Shown here one piece after another: positions 28,858-40,513 of a stretch of 64,000 nucleotides of DNA; the stretch's first letter is position 1, and every line of letters begins with the position of its first letter. The notes beneath the pieces were generated by a model. That model ran no database searches and was not told where the DNA came from. It worked only from the letters and a program-made list of their open reading frames with translations. Source of the stretch: Leuctra nigra (taxonomy: Eukaryota; Arthropoda; Insecta; Plecoptera; Leuctridae); the NCBI GenBank assembly GCA_934045905.1, contig OW203767.1, positions 24,183,073 through 24,247,072 of the forward strand. The letters run 5' to 3'. Made by a program: the position numbers and the translations under genes.

Positions 28858-29691
28858 ATACCGAGTGGCGCAAAAAAAAATCCCCCTGATTGAGAGGTCA
28901 CTTCATCGAAACTATTATAGATAGGATTCTGAAATTTGTACACATATTAGAAAACACACCAAAATTTAATATGTGCAAGTTTCAAAAACATTACTATTGT
29001 AGGAAAAAAGTTACAGCTGTTCAAATTTGGTTGTTAAAAAATTGATTAAACGGAGCTCAAATAGCGCGCGTCGAGAAAACTTCCAATGGCCGGGACGCTG
29101 TTTCTTCAAAACTAAGTACGATATCAAGATGAAAATTTCAAATTATATTGAAAATATATAAGGATCGATTGTAACAAAATTTCAGTCATTTTGAATGAAT
29201 AGAAAGAAAATTATGGAATCTTGAAATTGAGCGTAAAATCGGATAATGAAGATTATTTCTAAACTTTTATTACACACGTTATAAAAGTGATTATTTTCCC
29301 ACTACTCTGTTTTCAAGCTCAACTTCAAGATTCCATAATTTTCGTTCCATTCATTCAAATTGTTTGAAATTTGTACACAATCGATCCTAATCTATTTTGA
29401 ATATAATTTGAAATTTTCAGCTTGATATCGTACTTAGTTTTGAAGAAACAGCGTCCCGGCCATTGGAAGTTTTCTGGACGCGTGCTATTTGAGCTCCGTT
29501 TAATCAATTTTTTGACAACCAAATTTGAACAGCTGTAACTTTTGTCCTACAATAGTAATGTGTTTGAAACTTGCACATATTAAATTTTTGTATGTTTTCT
29601 AATATGTGTACAAATTTCAGAATCCTATCTATAATAGTTTTGATATAGTGACCTCTCAATCAGAGGGATTTTTTTTGCGCCACCCGGTATA
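28858..29691. mobile_element. Foldback MITE, ~390-bp arms, TA target
   Basis: Starts CCGAGTGGCGCAAAAAAAAA and ends TTTTTTTTGCGCCACCCGG, each next to TA. The arms are near-perfect inverted copies (ATTGAGAGGTCACTTCATCG / ATATAGTGACCTCTCAAT). It ends only about 30 bp before the acceptor of the module B exon 6. Confidence 0.75.
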
Positions 29692-29719
29692 ATCATGTTA
29701 AACATGTGTGACTTTACAG

Positions 29720-29884
29720 GGCGCTATGTACTTTCAAGGGCTCGAAACAAGTGGCTTCAATGGTTCAACTCTGGAAGATATTGGCTCAACAATCGATACC
29801 ACCATCACCTTCATCCAGTTTGTACCAGCAGTACTCATAAATTATATTTTCTGCAGGATAGTCTATGTGGCTGGGCACTTTCAG
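29720..29884 (+). CDS. Adhesion-GPCR module B, exon 6 (extracellular)
   Basis: A 165-nt exon between GACTTTACAG and GTGATTTC, phase 0/0. Product GAMYFQGLETSGFNGSTLED..FCRIVYVAGHFQ. It is the counterpart of 5284-5448 with about 20 differences in 55 residues, mostly conservative and concentrated in the second half. It is the first recognisable receptor exon to the right of module A; exons 1-5 were not found between 19757 and 29719. Confidence 0.65.
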
Positions 29885-29922
29885 GTGATTTCTTTAACCA
29901 AAGATAATCTCTATAACAAATA

Positions 29923-30469
29923 ATTGATTGCCCGGCCGGAAGAACCATGTAACCAACAATTTCATTATTTTGAGTAATTAGCCCAAAACTATTTCAAGGC
30001 CATTTTATAACAATTACTTAGTTTGGAATATATATGGATGTTAGTATACAGGTTTCATTCAATAAATGGGAACCTGAACATAAAATTTATAGCAAAGATG
30101 TATTTATTTGGAAAGAGTAATATTTCAGAAGTACCCTTTCGGTATGTTTACTTTTCCCCCGAGGTTCTTAAATACTTTCGTTGATTATCCGTCCACTTAT
30201 AGCTAATTACAGCTTTGTTTTCTTGCTTTTATTTAAATGCGAATTAACATTTTAGGAAAACAATGCAGTCCGTACCATCGGCATCCCATTTATCGTCCTT
30301 CCATGGCAGGCAACATGCATGTTAAATTTATATAATGCCAACAGTAAAAAAATCAACATTTTAAGGTGGCAGTGGAAAGAGCTAGACATTTATATGGTTA
30401 TTCCACAAAAAAACTCTTTCGAAAAAAGTGTTTGTTATATTATGGTTCTACCGGCCCAGCATTCAATTC
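29923..30469. mobile_element. MITE family 1, copy in module B
   Basis: Left GATTGCCCGGCCGGAAGAAC, right GGTTCTACCGGCCCAGC. Positionally equivalent to 5470-6222 but without the nested 232-bp MITE. Confidence 0.65.
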
Positions 30470-30610
30470 ACTAAACACTCTTTCCAATATATGTTTGACT
30501 TTGAGCTCTCAACATATAGAATTACCCCTCGACTGCGCACCTTAGAGCGGTGGTGGGGTTTGTGTTGGCCAATGATCCACTGCAGCTACGCCGGCGAGCA
30601 TATGCTCATG

Positions 30611-30909
30611 TATTCATAGTTTGCACGTGACATCATCTCATTGTTGCGCGGCCATCTTGGTGTAACATGTCAGAACGACTGTTAATCTGTTTTCAGTATA
30701 TTTTTGATAGTATTTATGGTTAACTGTGCAATTGTAGGCTGCAGAAGAAGTTCTTATAGCTATAAAACCACTCATTTACAAACTATATCATCGACTAACC
30801 GATAATAATTAGTTTAAATCGACTTGTCAGCTGTACACCAAAATGGCCGGAAATATACTTTTTTACATTGTTGATGTAAAACAAAAGAAGCTCGTGCAAA
30901 CTATGAATA
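30611..30909. mobile_element. 299-bp MITE with THAP-like stub
   Basis: Perfect 17-bp inverted ends TATTCATAGTTTGCACG / CGTGCAAACTATGAATA. The block is absent from the equivalent place in module A (about 6352). It contains the small frame at 30716-30805. The combination suggests a deletion derivative of a P-element-type transposon; no clear target duplication was seen. Confidence 0.6.
30716..30805 (+). pseudogene. THAP-domain N-terminal stub (P-element-like transposase remnant)
   Basis: ATG frame of 29 codons reading MVNCAIVGCRRSSYSYKTTH and ending at TAA. The start M-x-x-C-x4-C fits the first half of a THAP zinc finger, the DNA-binding domain at the N-terminus of P-element transposases. Too short to fold; a relic inside the MITE. 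Confidence 0.4.
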
Positions 30910-31317
30910 AGGGCTACCCATGCCGGACAGACCTTACCAGTAAGTGGTGAGGTCCCCAGACAAAGAGCAGTCAGGGTCGACCTACCCATGCCCTCCCTTC
31001 GAGGTCTCCTCGGGCCTTCCTCCCCCCTCGAGACATCAACAAGCTAAATAGAAAAATTCTATGAAAATGGTATTATTTTGAAGTACGTTGCAATTCTCAG
31101 AGCTGTTTTTAAATCTCTCATGGGGGGATGGTGAAGTGGCCAAATTAGCCATTGGGGGATGGAACTATCCCCATGAGGGGTTTCCATCCATCCCCCGAAG
31201 CCCCCCCTACCCCAATTCGACCACTTCGAACGACTCACGATTTTAGTACCAATACCTAACGAAAGCTCTAGTCATTTCTGTCTTATTTTCCACCTTATTT
31301 TTTACCTTATTTTCCAG
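30910..31317. other. Module B intron, no gene
   Basis: Contains a stretch shared with module A (GGTGAGGTCC..AGACAAAGAGCAG) and with retroposon-like sequence (TCGGGCCTTCCTCCCCCCTC). 31120-31200 is a GC-rich palindromic patch around ATGGGGGGATGG. Ends at the TTTCCAG acceptor. Confidence 0.4.
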
Positions 31318-31598
31318 GTCCCTCACAGTGAGTACGAGTTGGGTGAATCATATGACCGCGCCCTCTTCGTAGCAAATACAAATGTTGCTGAGAATCCAAT
31401 CGTCGGGTTTAACCTCACAAGCAACTCAACAACACAGAACATGATCATGCAGCCAATCAGAGCTTCCGATACCAACTACATAACAGACGAGACAGAAGTT
31501 GCAGTCACTGTGTCCAGTGATTTAGTTCAAAACAACGTTAGACTTGGTGGCTTTTACAGCAAGAAAGATATTGGTTTCCACAAGTCAAAAATAAACCA
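31318..31598 (+). CDS. Adhesion-GPCR module B, exon 7 (GAIN-like region)
   Basis: A 281-nt exon, TTTTCCAG / GTAAGA, leaving with two bases of a codon completed by the first base of exon 8. Product VPHSEYELGESYDRALFV, then ENPIVGFNLTSNSTTQN, EVAVTVSSDL and GGFYSKKDIGFHKSKIN. Several N-x-S/T sites fit an extracellular, glycosylated segment. It is intact here and truncated in module A. The first ~12 residues differ strongly from A while the rest is near-identical, so a sequence-identity step lies inside this exon. Confidence 0.75.
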
Positions 31599-31681
31599 GT
31601 AAGACTTTTTCTCTGTATGTTTCTCGTTTTGTTTTCGTGTGTTTTTGCAGACAATGCCCTGGTTATCGTTCAACCAATTAT

Positions 31682-34372
31682 CTTCAGTTTAAAGTCGAAC
31701 GAACCGGTTCGAAAACCGAACCTAATCGGTTTTAGATGTTCGCGAACCGAACCTCCGCACTGCGCCACTTTGTCATTTCCCTCCAACATTTCGTTCCAGT
31801 GTAGTTGTTCTAGATAGAAGGCTTTCTGACAAAGTTGCCAAAGAAGAAATAGTGCAAATTGTTGCAGTTCATTGATACGTAATTTTAATTTAAATTTATT
31901 TTTCTTACCTTTTCTTCGTGCATAAATTCAATTATATGATTAATTAAATAAAAAAGAAAAATGCACTAAATAGATGGTCATGCCTAAATGAGGTAATTTT
32001 ACTTTTCTATTGAAAATTATCTATTATAGAGTGATCTAGTGGAGCGGTCGCTCCACGCCAGCCAAGTCGTACGGCGCGCGCACACTCTCATATAAAGGCT
32101 GGAGCAAACCCACTTTTACTGTAAGCATCAAAGTGGCATTTTCGGCCTACTGGATCTTAAAATTGGAAAATCTCACATTGTTGCGAAATATCTAAATTTC
32201 GAGCTATGGCCCACCCCACCACATATACCAAATTTGGGAACAATAGGTTACGCCCTTTGCGCGCTAGAGGGCCGTAAAAACAGTGTTTTAGGGCGGTTTT
32301 CATAATAATCTCAGTAGTAGTAGTAGGGTGGAGCTAAAATATGGTAAACAGGCCACAGCCTAAACGGCTGAACCGATTGATTTGAAATTTTTACCACATA
32401 TGCACTTTTGGCGTCTGAGGTGCCTTTTGCTATAACTGGTTTTATGCCGCCATTTTGAAACCGGAAGTGACGTCATATCTCGTCAACGGTTGGCCCGATC
32501 GGAACGAAATTTGCGCCAAACGATTCAGACGGTCATCTATATGCATTATAAGTAGCAAAAGGCTAAACATTATGTTAAAGAAACCGGAAATGACGTAATG
32601 AAATTTGAAATACATTTATTGGGTTTTTGGCAACAAAGGTTGATCCGATTATTTTGATATTTATGTAACGTATGTACTTTTGACGTCTCATGTGACTTGT
32701 TATAAATCAACCGGAAGCCGCCATTTTGAAACCGGAAGTGACATCATATCTCAATAACGGCTAAATAGATTTCAACGAAACCAGCGCAAAACAATTTAGA
32801 CGGTCAACTTTATGTATTATCATCAATAATATTTGCAGTTTCCCATACCTAAACCGGAAATGACGTCACACATTTTAATAATCACAAAATTTACATGTTG
32901 ATGCAATAAATATACTATTTCAGACAGCTTATAATAAAATGTAATCATGTTTCAAATATACTTCAAGGGGTCAGAGATTTCAGCCGCCATTTTTAAACCG
33001 GAAGTAACGTCATATCTCAAAAACTGGTAGACAAATCGGTATGAAACTAGCGCCAAACGATTCGGATGGCCATCTCTATGGAATATGAACAGTACAAATA
33101 GAATTTTCCTATTTATGAGACCGGAAATGTAGTCATTCAAATTTAAAAAATTATTATAATCCCCTCCTATATAATCAATACGTATTCAGAAAGCCTAAAA
33201 TGATACACATCATTTATAGATATACATTCTATGTGGCAGTGCAGTAAGTTCAGCAGCCATTTTGAAAACCGAAGTGTTTCCATATCTCGGAACTGGGTTG
33301 ACTGATTGGAATGATACCTTTGCTATTCTTCGTGAAAGATCATTTAAAGCAATTATTTAGGACCATACGCTGCTATACATTAGTGGTAACGAAATTGTAA
33401 AGGGTGATGATTTTTTAAAAGAATTTAGTAATTGTTCATTTCATATGTGTCACAAGTTGTTAGAATAAACTAAAAAAAGGAGTGATATCCCCATAAAAAA
33501 CACTTCGTGTAAAAATACCAGCCAAGTCTCTTCAACAAAAAAAAAATATGAAATCTAAAAATTCTGCACTGAAAAGTAATGATATCAAAAAATTTGCCAA
33601 GTCAAAACTTTATTTGAAAATCAAAAAATACTTGGCGCATCGTTTTTTTAGGGCATTATAGGTATACTATGTATGTATATTTCATGTATAATTTATAATT
33701 GGCTTATACTTCCAAGCTATTTATGTACACGATGCGCCAAGTATTTTTTGATTTTCAAATAAAGTTTTGACTTGGCAAATTTTTTGATATCATTACTTTT
33801 CAGTGCAGAATTTTTAGATTTCATATTTTTTTTTGTTGAAGAGACTTGGCTGGTATTTTTACACGAAGTGTTTTTAATGGGGATTATCTTTACTCTCCGC
33901 CTGCAACTGAATAGAGTTGAACCATGGTGTCAAATTTGCAACTTACATAAATCTAACCTACGCTCGGCAAATCATAAAACGGTATTTGAAAGAAATGGAT
34001 TGTCTGTAAAATATGTGATGGGAAAAAATGTCATCCGATGAAGTCTATGCTTACTCGTCATCTACCTCTTGTAGGTGAGCTCTGATTTCATTGATAATAA
34101 CAAGGATAGATTGTCAATTAACCTGACCAGCAGCCAATATGTTTCGCAAATACCGTTTTATGATTTGTTGGGTGAACCTATGTGAAACAGAATATTAAAA
34201 TATTAAAGCAAAACGATGCCAAACAATGTTTAATGTAATTTTTTGTGTAAGTGATAAACCCACTGCATGTAAAAAATACCAGACGTTCGATTCGGTTCGG
34301 AAGTTCGGTCAAATATTTCAAGTTCGGTTCGAGGTTCGGGTCGGAAAATATGACGTTCGCCAAACCCTACTG
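31682..34372. mobile_element. hAT-like MITE with GGTTCG-rich ends, copy B (split)
   Basis: The same element as 16780-17618, with the left part at 31682-32035 and the right part at 33883-34372. The Helitron-like insertion sits between GAGTGAT and ATTATC. Confidence 0.4.
32036..33882 (-). mobile_element. Helitron-like element, full-length copy with clean empty site
   Basis: 1847 bp from CTAGTGGAGCGGTCGCTCC to TTTAATGGGG, with AT on both sides. Module A has the uninterrupted sequence GAGTGATTATCTTTAC (about 17126), which fixes both borders. Minus sense: CCCC start, ~190-bp subterminal inverted repeats, degenerate repeats with GCCGCCATTTTGAAACC and GGAAGTGACGTCATATC, and a terminal hairpin plus TAG. 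No Rep/helicase frame. Confidence 0.75.
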
Positions 34373-34768
34373 AAGTTTTGCACACACATGATGAGTATGA
34401 TCGGTTACAATTGTATAGTGTTTGAACAATTTATGCTTGATTTGAAATCTTTTTCATTATTTAAACTATTGTTATTTCCAAGGTCTATTACATAGAAGCA
34501 ACTTTCACACGAATATTTTTTCGTGGGTAATACGAAGACTCAATCAACACGTTACTCAGCGTTATGATGATTTACTCTTTGAAAATAGACTAACTAGTGT
34601 TTAGGGTCGGATTTTCAATAATTAAATTATGCTCTGTGTATCATTTACATAGTGGTCAATCTATGAATGTCATTAGTTGTTGCATTAGCAATATAATATT
34701 GCTCTAGTCAAATGTTTCCAATAAACAGAGCATTGAAACCACCCTTAGCTTATAATTTTTTTTGGCAG

Positions 34769-34958
34769 GTATGTAAACGACAACCCTATAGTGATTGTAT
34801 CTATGACTGCTGCCATTGAACTGGCCCAATTTAGTGCGGACTCATACGTTCAGATTGCTTTTCCAACTAAAACTGTAAATACTGAGAGGATCCGCAAGTG
34901 CGCTTGGTATGACAACCATGCACAGGAATGGGTGACTGATGGGTGCGAAAACCAAAAG
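34769..34958 (+). CDS. Adhesion-GPCR module B, exon 8 (GPS first half)
   Basis: A 190-nt exon after TTTTTTTGGCAG, ending AAAAG/GTAATT. Carries CAWYDNHAQEWVTDGC, the first part of the GPS. It joins in frame to exon 7 (31318-31598) and exon 9 (35452), giving an uninterrupted B reading frame from exon 6 to the stop. Confidence 0.8.
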
Positions 34959-35451
34959 GTAATTACTTTACTTCAATACTTCATGAAATGCCAAAGTGTT
35001 CTACGGTCGGTGACAGGCAAAGATGAACCCAGTTTAACATGGCCAGGTATAGGCCGGCCCATGGTTCATCGTTGTCTGTCCCCGGCAGTAGGTGCTAGCA
35101 TATCCAAATTGTCTGAACTCATTGGCGCTAGTTTGATTCCCATTCAAACCGTATTTTAAATAATTACGTCAAATCGAGAATAATATTAAGTTACTAGTTT
35201 AGGTTTATAACTAGGCGCCTGTGAAGAAAATTTCATAAAAGTGGTTTCGTCGTTTCGGATTTGGTCTAGCCCCTCGAATTTGACAGAAATATTACAATCG
35301 GCTTGATGAAAAGGGTGCAATGCCTCGTAGTTTGTAAAAGGAATATAACATTTTGTCGGATGAACCATAAAGGTCAATAGTTTAGACGTCACAACAAAGG
35401 TATTCCATTATTGAAATATGGTTAGCCGAAAATCTATGGTTCACGTTCCAG

Positions 35452-36510
35452 GCAACTGTCGGTGCTCTGAGCATCTGTCGGTGTCCTGCGGTTGACGTAG
35501 GTTGGTATCGCGCCGGGGGAACTTTCATGATCTACGAACCTGCCGCCAGTTTCCTGAACTACATAATAGACAACCGCCTCCTCTACGGCATCATGTTAGG
35601 GGAGATCTTTCTCTTCGGTTTTGGAATATCCAGCATCATCATCACTGCTCTTGTCTTCAAGAAATGGAGGAGAGACATTGGACACCAGATCCTACTGCAC
35701 ATGGTCTTGGCACTTATTCTCAATCTTGTGTTTGGTTTCTTTAACAACTTCAAACATTATGATTTGAGAAGCAGATCATGTCTTGCTATTGGCATCATTC
35801 GCCATTATTCTTATCTCGCTATGTTTGCTTGGCTGTGTGTTATGTCAGGTTTACAGTTAAAACGTCTTCTCACTGTTCTTGGTGCAAAAAGCACTCGCCA
35901 TCTTCTTGCTAAGGTAGCTATGATCGCATGGGGTTTGCCCTTGATCCCTATCATCACCCTAACATCTTTGAACACCGAGTTGTACCGAACTGATTTGAGG
36001 AACCGAGGGTTTTGTTACCCAGAAGGTCTATCTTTTCAACTGACAGTACAATTACCAGCAGCTCTTGTCCTTATAGCGAACGTATTAATATTTGTTTTGA
36101 TCACTGCACGTATTTACCACTGTTTCGGTTGGGGTAAAATGAAAGGAATGGAGACCCACGGATTGAGCAGTCGGAAGGTACAGTTACGCCGTCTTGGAAC
36201 GAGTCTGTTCATCTTCTTTCTATTCGGACTGACTTGGACGTTCCATTTACTATCCGAGGAAGGAATAATCAACAATAAGTTCATCTTCGAGTACTTGTTT
36301 CTGATGACAGCAACGACTCACGTATTCATGTTGGCTTTGTTCTTCATATTCCTGGACAAAGCGACTCGGACCATGTGGCTGAACGCTATCGGTGACAGAA
36401 TACCCTGGGTTGCTGGCAAACTGGCGGAGAGGGAGAGGAAGAAGAAGGTAAAGAAGAATGCGAGAAGATGTCATTCTACTACTTCCGTGATTGTAACGAC
36501 AACAGTTTAG
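35452..36510 (+). CDS. Adhesion-type GPCR, 7TM exon of module B
   Basis: 352 residues, same border and phase as module A (TTCACGTTCCAG acceptor). GPS second half SICRCPAVDVGW, seven membrane segments, disulfide cysteines, GLTW in TM6, and a basic tail rich in Lys/Arg. Differences from A include Leu for Gln in ASFLNY, FLFG for FLSG, SGLQLKRLL for SALQLKRHL, and TSLFIF for TSMFIF. At most of these B agrees with unit C, so A carries the derived state. This is the best candidate for a functional 3' half in the window. The signal peptide and exons 1-5 for it are not found nearby. Confidence 0.85.
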   Translation, partial: ATVGALSICRCPAVDVGWYRAGGTFMIYEPAASFLNYIIDNRLLYGIMLGEIFLFGFGISSIIITALVFKKWRRDIGHQILLHMVLALILNLVFGFFNNFKHYDLRSRSCLAIGIIRHYSYLAMFAWLCVMSGLQLKRLLTVLGAKSTRHLLAKVAMIAWGLPLIPIITLTSLNTELYRTDLRNRGFCYPEGLSFQLTVQLPAALVLIANVLIFVLITARIYHCFGWGKMKGMETHGLSSRKVQLRRLGTSLFIFFLFGLTWTFHLLSEEGIINNKFIFEYLFLMTATTHVFMLALFFIFLDKATRTMWLNAIGDRIPWVAGKLAERERKKKVKKNARRCHSTTSVIVTTTV

Positions 36511-36703
36511 AATCAACCTTCACTTGTAAACAGAAGAGATGAGATTCTGCTTCGGTTTATTTGGTACATTAACAGTACTGTTCCCAATTACAGGAACAGT
36601 AATTGACACGACACGAAAAGGAATTTTAGAATAACTCTTCAGGGATGAATTAATTCCACTTTATTCAAACTACAGGTTTTCATGCGAAAAGTAGTGATTA
36701 TGC

Positions 36704-36709
36704 AATAAA
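36704..36709 (+). terminator. Poly(A) signal AATAAA, module B
   Basis: Conserved with 19950 and 59983, about 195 bp after the stop. Confidence 0.65.
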
Positions 36710-36717
36710 GTGACAAC

Positions 36718-36732
36718 ATGAAGACTGAAGAG
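36718..36732. other. hAT excision footprint
   Basis: ATGAAGACTGAAGAG stands where unit C has ATGAAGAG and module A has ATGAAGAG-element-ATGAAGAG. It looks like two target copies fused with one altered base and the loss of one A, the usual trace of hAT excision. Confidence 0.75.
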
Positions 36733-37572
36733 TTTCAACGTATAAATCTAATTTAGCTGTACCAATATTTCAGTTCATTTTGTGATGTTTTTCTTCATTT
36801 TCATTTAATTTTCTACTCCCTGTTCAACGTTTGCTTGAAAAGGGCCAGCATGCGAAATTATAAGGTCATCCCATACGATGAAGTGGCCTATTTCAAACTC
36901 AGTTGGTCTTCATATAGTCTTCATATTAGTGTGTTATTAAATTATTGGGCACTGACAGGAATATCTCAAGCAGAATCATGATTTCCCTGTATTGTGTGTG
37001 ATAATTTTTTTAAAGTTTGTTGTTTGACTTGGTGTGTGTAATTTCAGTTCTGATTATGTTTGTTTGGTTTGGTTGAATTAATGTTTACGGCTTTGATGTT
37101 GTTATTTTGTTAATAATATTTAAGTGAGCCCATGTTTCGAGTTTAATTTAAATAAGGAAATTTGTTTAAATAATAAAGTGTGTATGGTGTGATTTTGCTG
37201 ACTGTCATTGTCCAGATAACATTATGATCTATTGGCAATAAATATAAAAATAATTTAAATAAATAAAATACTATTATACATCAACGACCTACTCCATGCA
37301 GTTAGATCAAGTTTATGTCTCAATTGGGGAATTGTTGATTGAAAAATCTGGTCAATTTTCCACATATACCTATTCAGAAAAACATATTAAATCAAATAAT
37401 AATTTGGAGGGAAAAACAGTAGATTTTTGCTGATATTTGTAAGAAATTTACTAAAATATAGTGTCAAGTTACAGGCTGTATGAAATAGGAAGAAAGAGCT
37501 TTCTTTAATCAGTCCATTGGAAGTGCTGGGAAAGAAATTGTGGAAGAACAGCAATATGCTGAGCAGACAAAA
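36733..37572. other. Module B 3' flank, no gene
   Basis: Near-identical to 20854-21693. No reading frame of note. Confidence 0.6.
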
Positions 37573-38100
37573 ATTGAATGCTGGGCCGGAAGAATCATGA
37601 AACCAACAATTTCATTATTCTGAGTAAAATGCCAAAAACTGTTTCAATGACATATTATAACAATTACTCATTTGGGAAGATTTGTGGATGTTATTATATA
37701 GGTTTCATTCAATAAATGGGTACCTGAACACAACATTTATTACAAAAACTTATTTATTTGAAAATGTTTTTGTTTCAGTACCCTTTCGATTTGTAAATTT
37801 TCCTTCGAGGTCCTTAAATTTTTTCGTTGATTATCCATCCACCAGTTTTGTTTTATTCCTTTGATTTAAATTAATTAACAGTCTTAATGACACAATTGCA
37901 GTCTGCACCGTCGGCTATCTTGAATCACATTCATGGTTCCATGGCAGCCAACATTCATGATCAATTTAAGTAATGTCAACATTTAAAAAATCAACATTTT
38001 AAGAAGGCAGTGGATAGACCTAGACATGCACATGCTAATTCCACAAAAAAACTATTTTGAAAAAAGTGTTGGTTTCATGGTTATTCTGGCCCAGCCGAAT
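37573..38100. mobile_element. MITE family 1, copy in module B 3' flank
   Basis: Near-identical copy of 21694-22218, same borders GAATGCTGGGCCGG / CTGGCCCAGC. Confidence 0.6.
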
Positions 38101-38529
38101 TATACATTGTACATTTTTTGACGGGGGAAAAGGCACTTGCATCCCCCCCCCCCCCCCCCAAACACGTAATCACAGTTCCATCATCGTGTGAAGGAAGATT
38201 GAGGAAGGAAGTCCACCAGCAGTTGCGAGAAGTTTGCCCCTTGCAATTAGGCAATAAGCAATACACCGTACGCCACGCCGCTTTCATACTCCCATAGTAA
38301 CAATCTAGGATCCAGAGCCAAATGTTGGATCTTTCGAATACAGATGCTTTCAATCATACCAAGAAAATGTCCCCCACTCCAACCGATAAGAGAGTAGTTC
38401 ATGGCTAATCAGTATCAATAAAACCATATAAAACGATGTTAAAATATAATTTAAGTAAAAAAAAACTAATAGAAATAAGTTTTTTAACATTTCTTTCGAG
38501 TATGAGGAAAGTTACAGAAATCAGTAATA

Positions 38530-38905
38530 GACCGATTTAAAAATTAACTTGGTGGCTCTGCTTTCTAACAAAAATCATATGCAGTTTGATTTCCAGGTAC
38601 TACCTTAGTCCCTGTCCTATTTATTGTTGAAACATGGACTTGGGTATACCTAGATATCAGACTGCATACGATAATTTATTAGAAATCAGAGCAACCAAGA
38701 TACAGTTCGTTTTTCCTATGTTTGAACTCTCTACAGACCGAGACACCGTCAGTTGTTCTGTAAGGCCGAGAAAGACAACATTGCAAGGTAAGCGCGCAAT
38801 AAAGTCTTTCTCGGCCTAACAGAACAACTGACTGTGGCTCCATCTGGTGAGAGTTCATACATAGGAAAAACGAACTGTAATGTTTCAATCGGTTCGAGAA
38901 ACAAG
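38530..38905. repeat. Foldback element with hairpin core, copy B
   Basis: As 22660-23040. The inner hairpin is better preserved here: AGTTGTTCTGTAAGGCCGAG pairs with CTCGGCCTAACAGAACAACT. Confidence 0.6.
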
Positions 38906-39379
38906 GAACACGACTGCACTCTGGTTGCTATGGTGGTACTAGGTAAATGACGGCTATCAAGGGCGCATTTGAATAAATGCGCCGGAATAAATCCGGGTTT
39001 TTTCTCCTCCCTTCTCTATATTACATTCTCACTAGTGGAGCCTGGCTCTGTTGAGAATATAGACTTAATAATAATAATAATAATAATTATAATAATAATT
39101 ATAATAAATATAAATCAATATTATTTTTAGGGAAAGACTGTTTGGACATTATTACGTTTATATTAACTACGTTTCAAGTACAATTTGAAACTCTTCTTCA
39201 GATACTACCCAACGTGCAAAAAACTTGTATCAAACCAACAAATACAATCAGATATAATGACATGAGAAGGACACTGCAAACAAAAACTAACCTGAAAATA
39301 ATAAATGAACTACAATAAGCCAGGTAGGGAGGAAAGCAACTGTTTTATGTTAGGCTTTTTGGCTTCTCGTCATCGGGTG

Positions 39380-40235
39380 CTTCATCTTCATCTTCATCTT
39401 CATCTTCATCTTCATCTTCATCTTCATCTTCATCTTCATCTTCATCTTCATCTTCATCTTCATCTTCATCTTCATCTTCATCTTCATCTTCATCTTCATC
39501 TTCATCTTCATCTTCATCTTCATCTTCATCTTCATCTTCATCTTCATCTTCATCTTCATCTTCATCTTCATCTTCATCTTCATCTTCATCTTCATCTTCA
39601 TCTTCATCTTCATCTTCATCTTCATCTTCATCTTCATCTTCATCTTCATCTTCATCTTCATCTTCATCTTCATCTTCATCTACATCTTCATCTTCATCTT
39701 CATCTTCTTCTTCGTCTTCGTCTTCGTCTTCGTCTTCGTCTTCGTCTTCGTCTTCGTCTTCGTCTTCGTCTTCGTCTTCGTCTTCGTCTTCGTCTTCGTC
39801 TTCGTCTTCGTCTTCGTCTTCGTCTTCGTCTTCGTCTTCGTCTTCGTCTTCGTCTTCGTCTTCGTCTTCGTCTTCGTCTTCGTCTTCGTCTTCGTCTTCA
39901 TCTTCATCTTCATCTTCATCTCATCTTCATCTTCATCTTCATCTTCATCTTCATCTTCATCTCATCTTCATCTTCATCTTCATCTTCATCTTCATCTTCA
40001 TCTTCATCTTCATCTTCATCTTCATCTTCATCTTCATCTTCATCTTCATCTTCATCTTCATCTTCATCTTCATCTTCATCTTCATCTTCATCTTCATCTT
40101 CATCTTCATCTTCATCTTCATCTTCATCTTCATCTTCATCTTCATCTTCATCTTCATCTTCATCTTCATCTTCATCTTCATCTTCATCTTCATCTTCATC
40201 TTCATCTTCATCTTCTTCATCTTCATCTTCATCTT
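39380..40235. repeat. (TTCATC)n with an internal (TTCGTC)n block
   Basis: Hexamer array as in module A, but about 39710-39897 is a homogeneous TTCGTC variant, an internal expansion of one A-to-G change. Short slips near 39920, 39961 and 40212. Confidence 0.95.
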
Positions 40236-40513
40236 TATTTTCTTCTTCTTCTTCTTCTTCTTCTCTTCTTCTTCTTCTTCTTCTTCTTCTTCTTCTTCTT
40301 CTTCTTCTTCTTCTTCTTCTTCTTCTTCTTCTTCTTCTTCTTCTTCTTCTTCTTCTTCTTCTTCTTCTTCTTCTTCCTTCTTCTTCTTCTTCTTCTTCTT
40401 CTTCTTCTTCTTCTTCTTCTTCTTCTTCTTCTTCTTCTTCTTCTTCTTCTTCTTCTTCTTCTTCTTCTTCTTCTTCTTCTTCTTCTTCTTCTTCTTCTTC
40501 TTCTTCTTCGTCT
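40236..40513. repeat. (TTC)n microsatellite
   Basis: Long pure TTC run with two interruptions, ending in TTCGTCTTCG. It is the counterpart of the array that ends at the gap in module A, and its right border is sequenced here. Confidence 0.95.
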
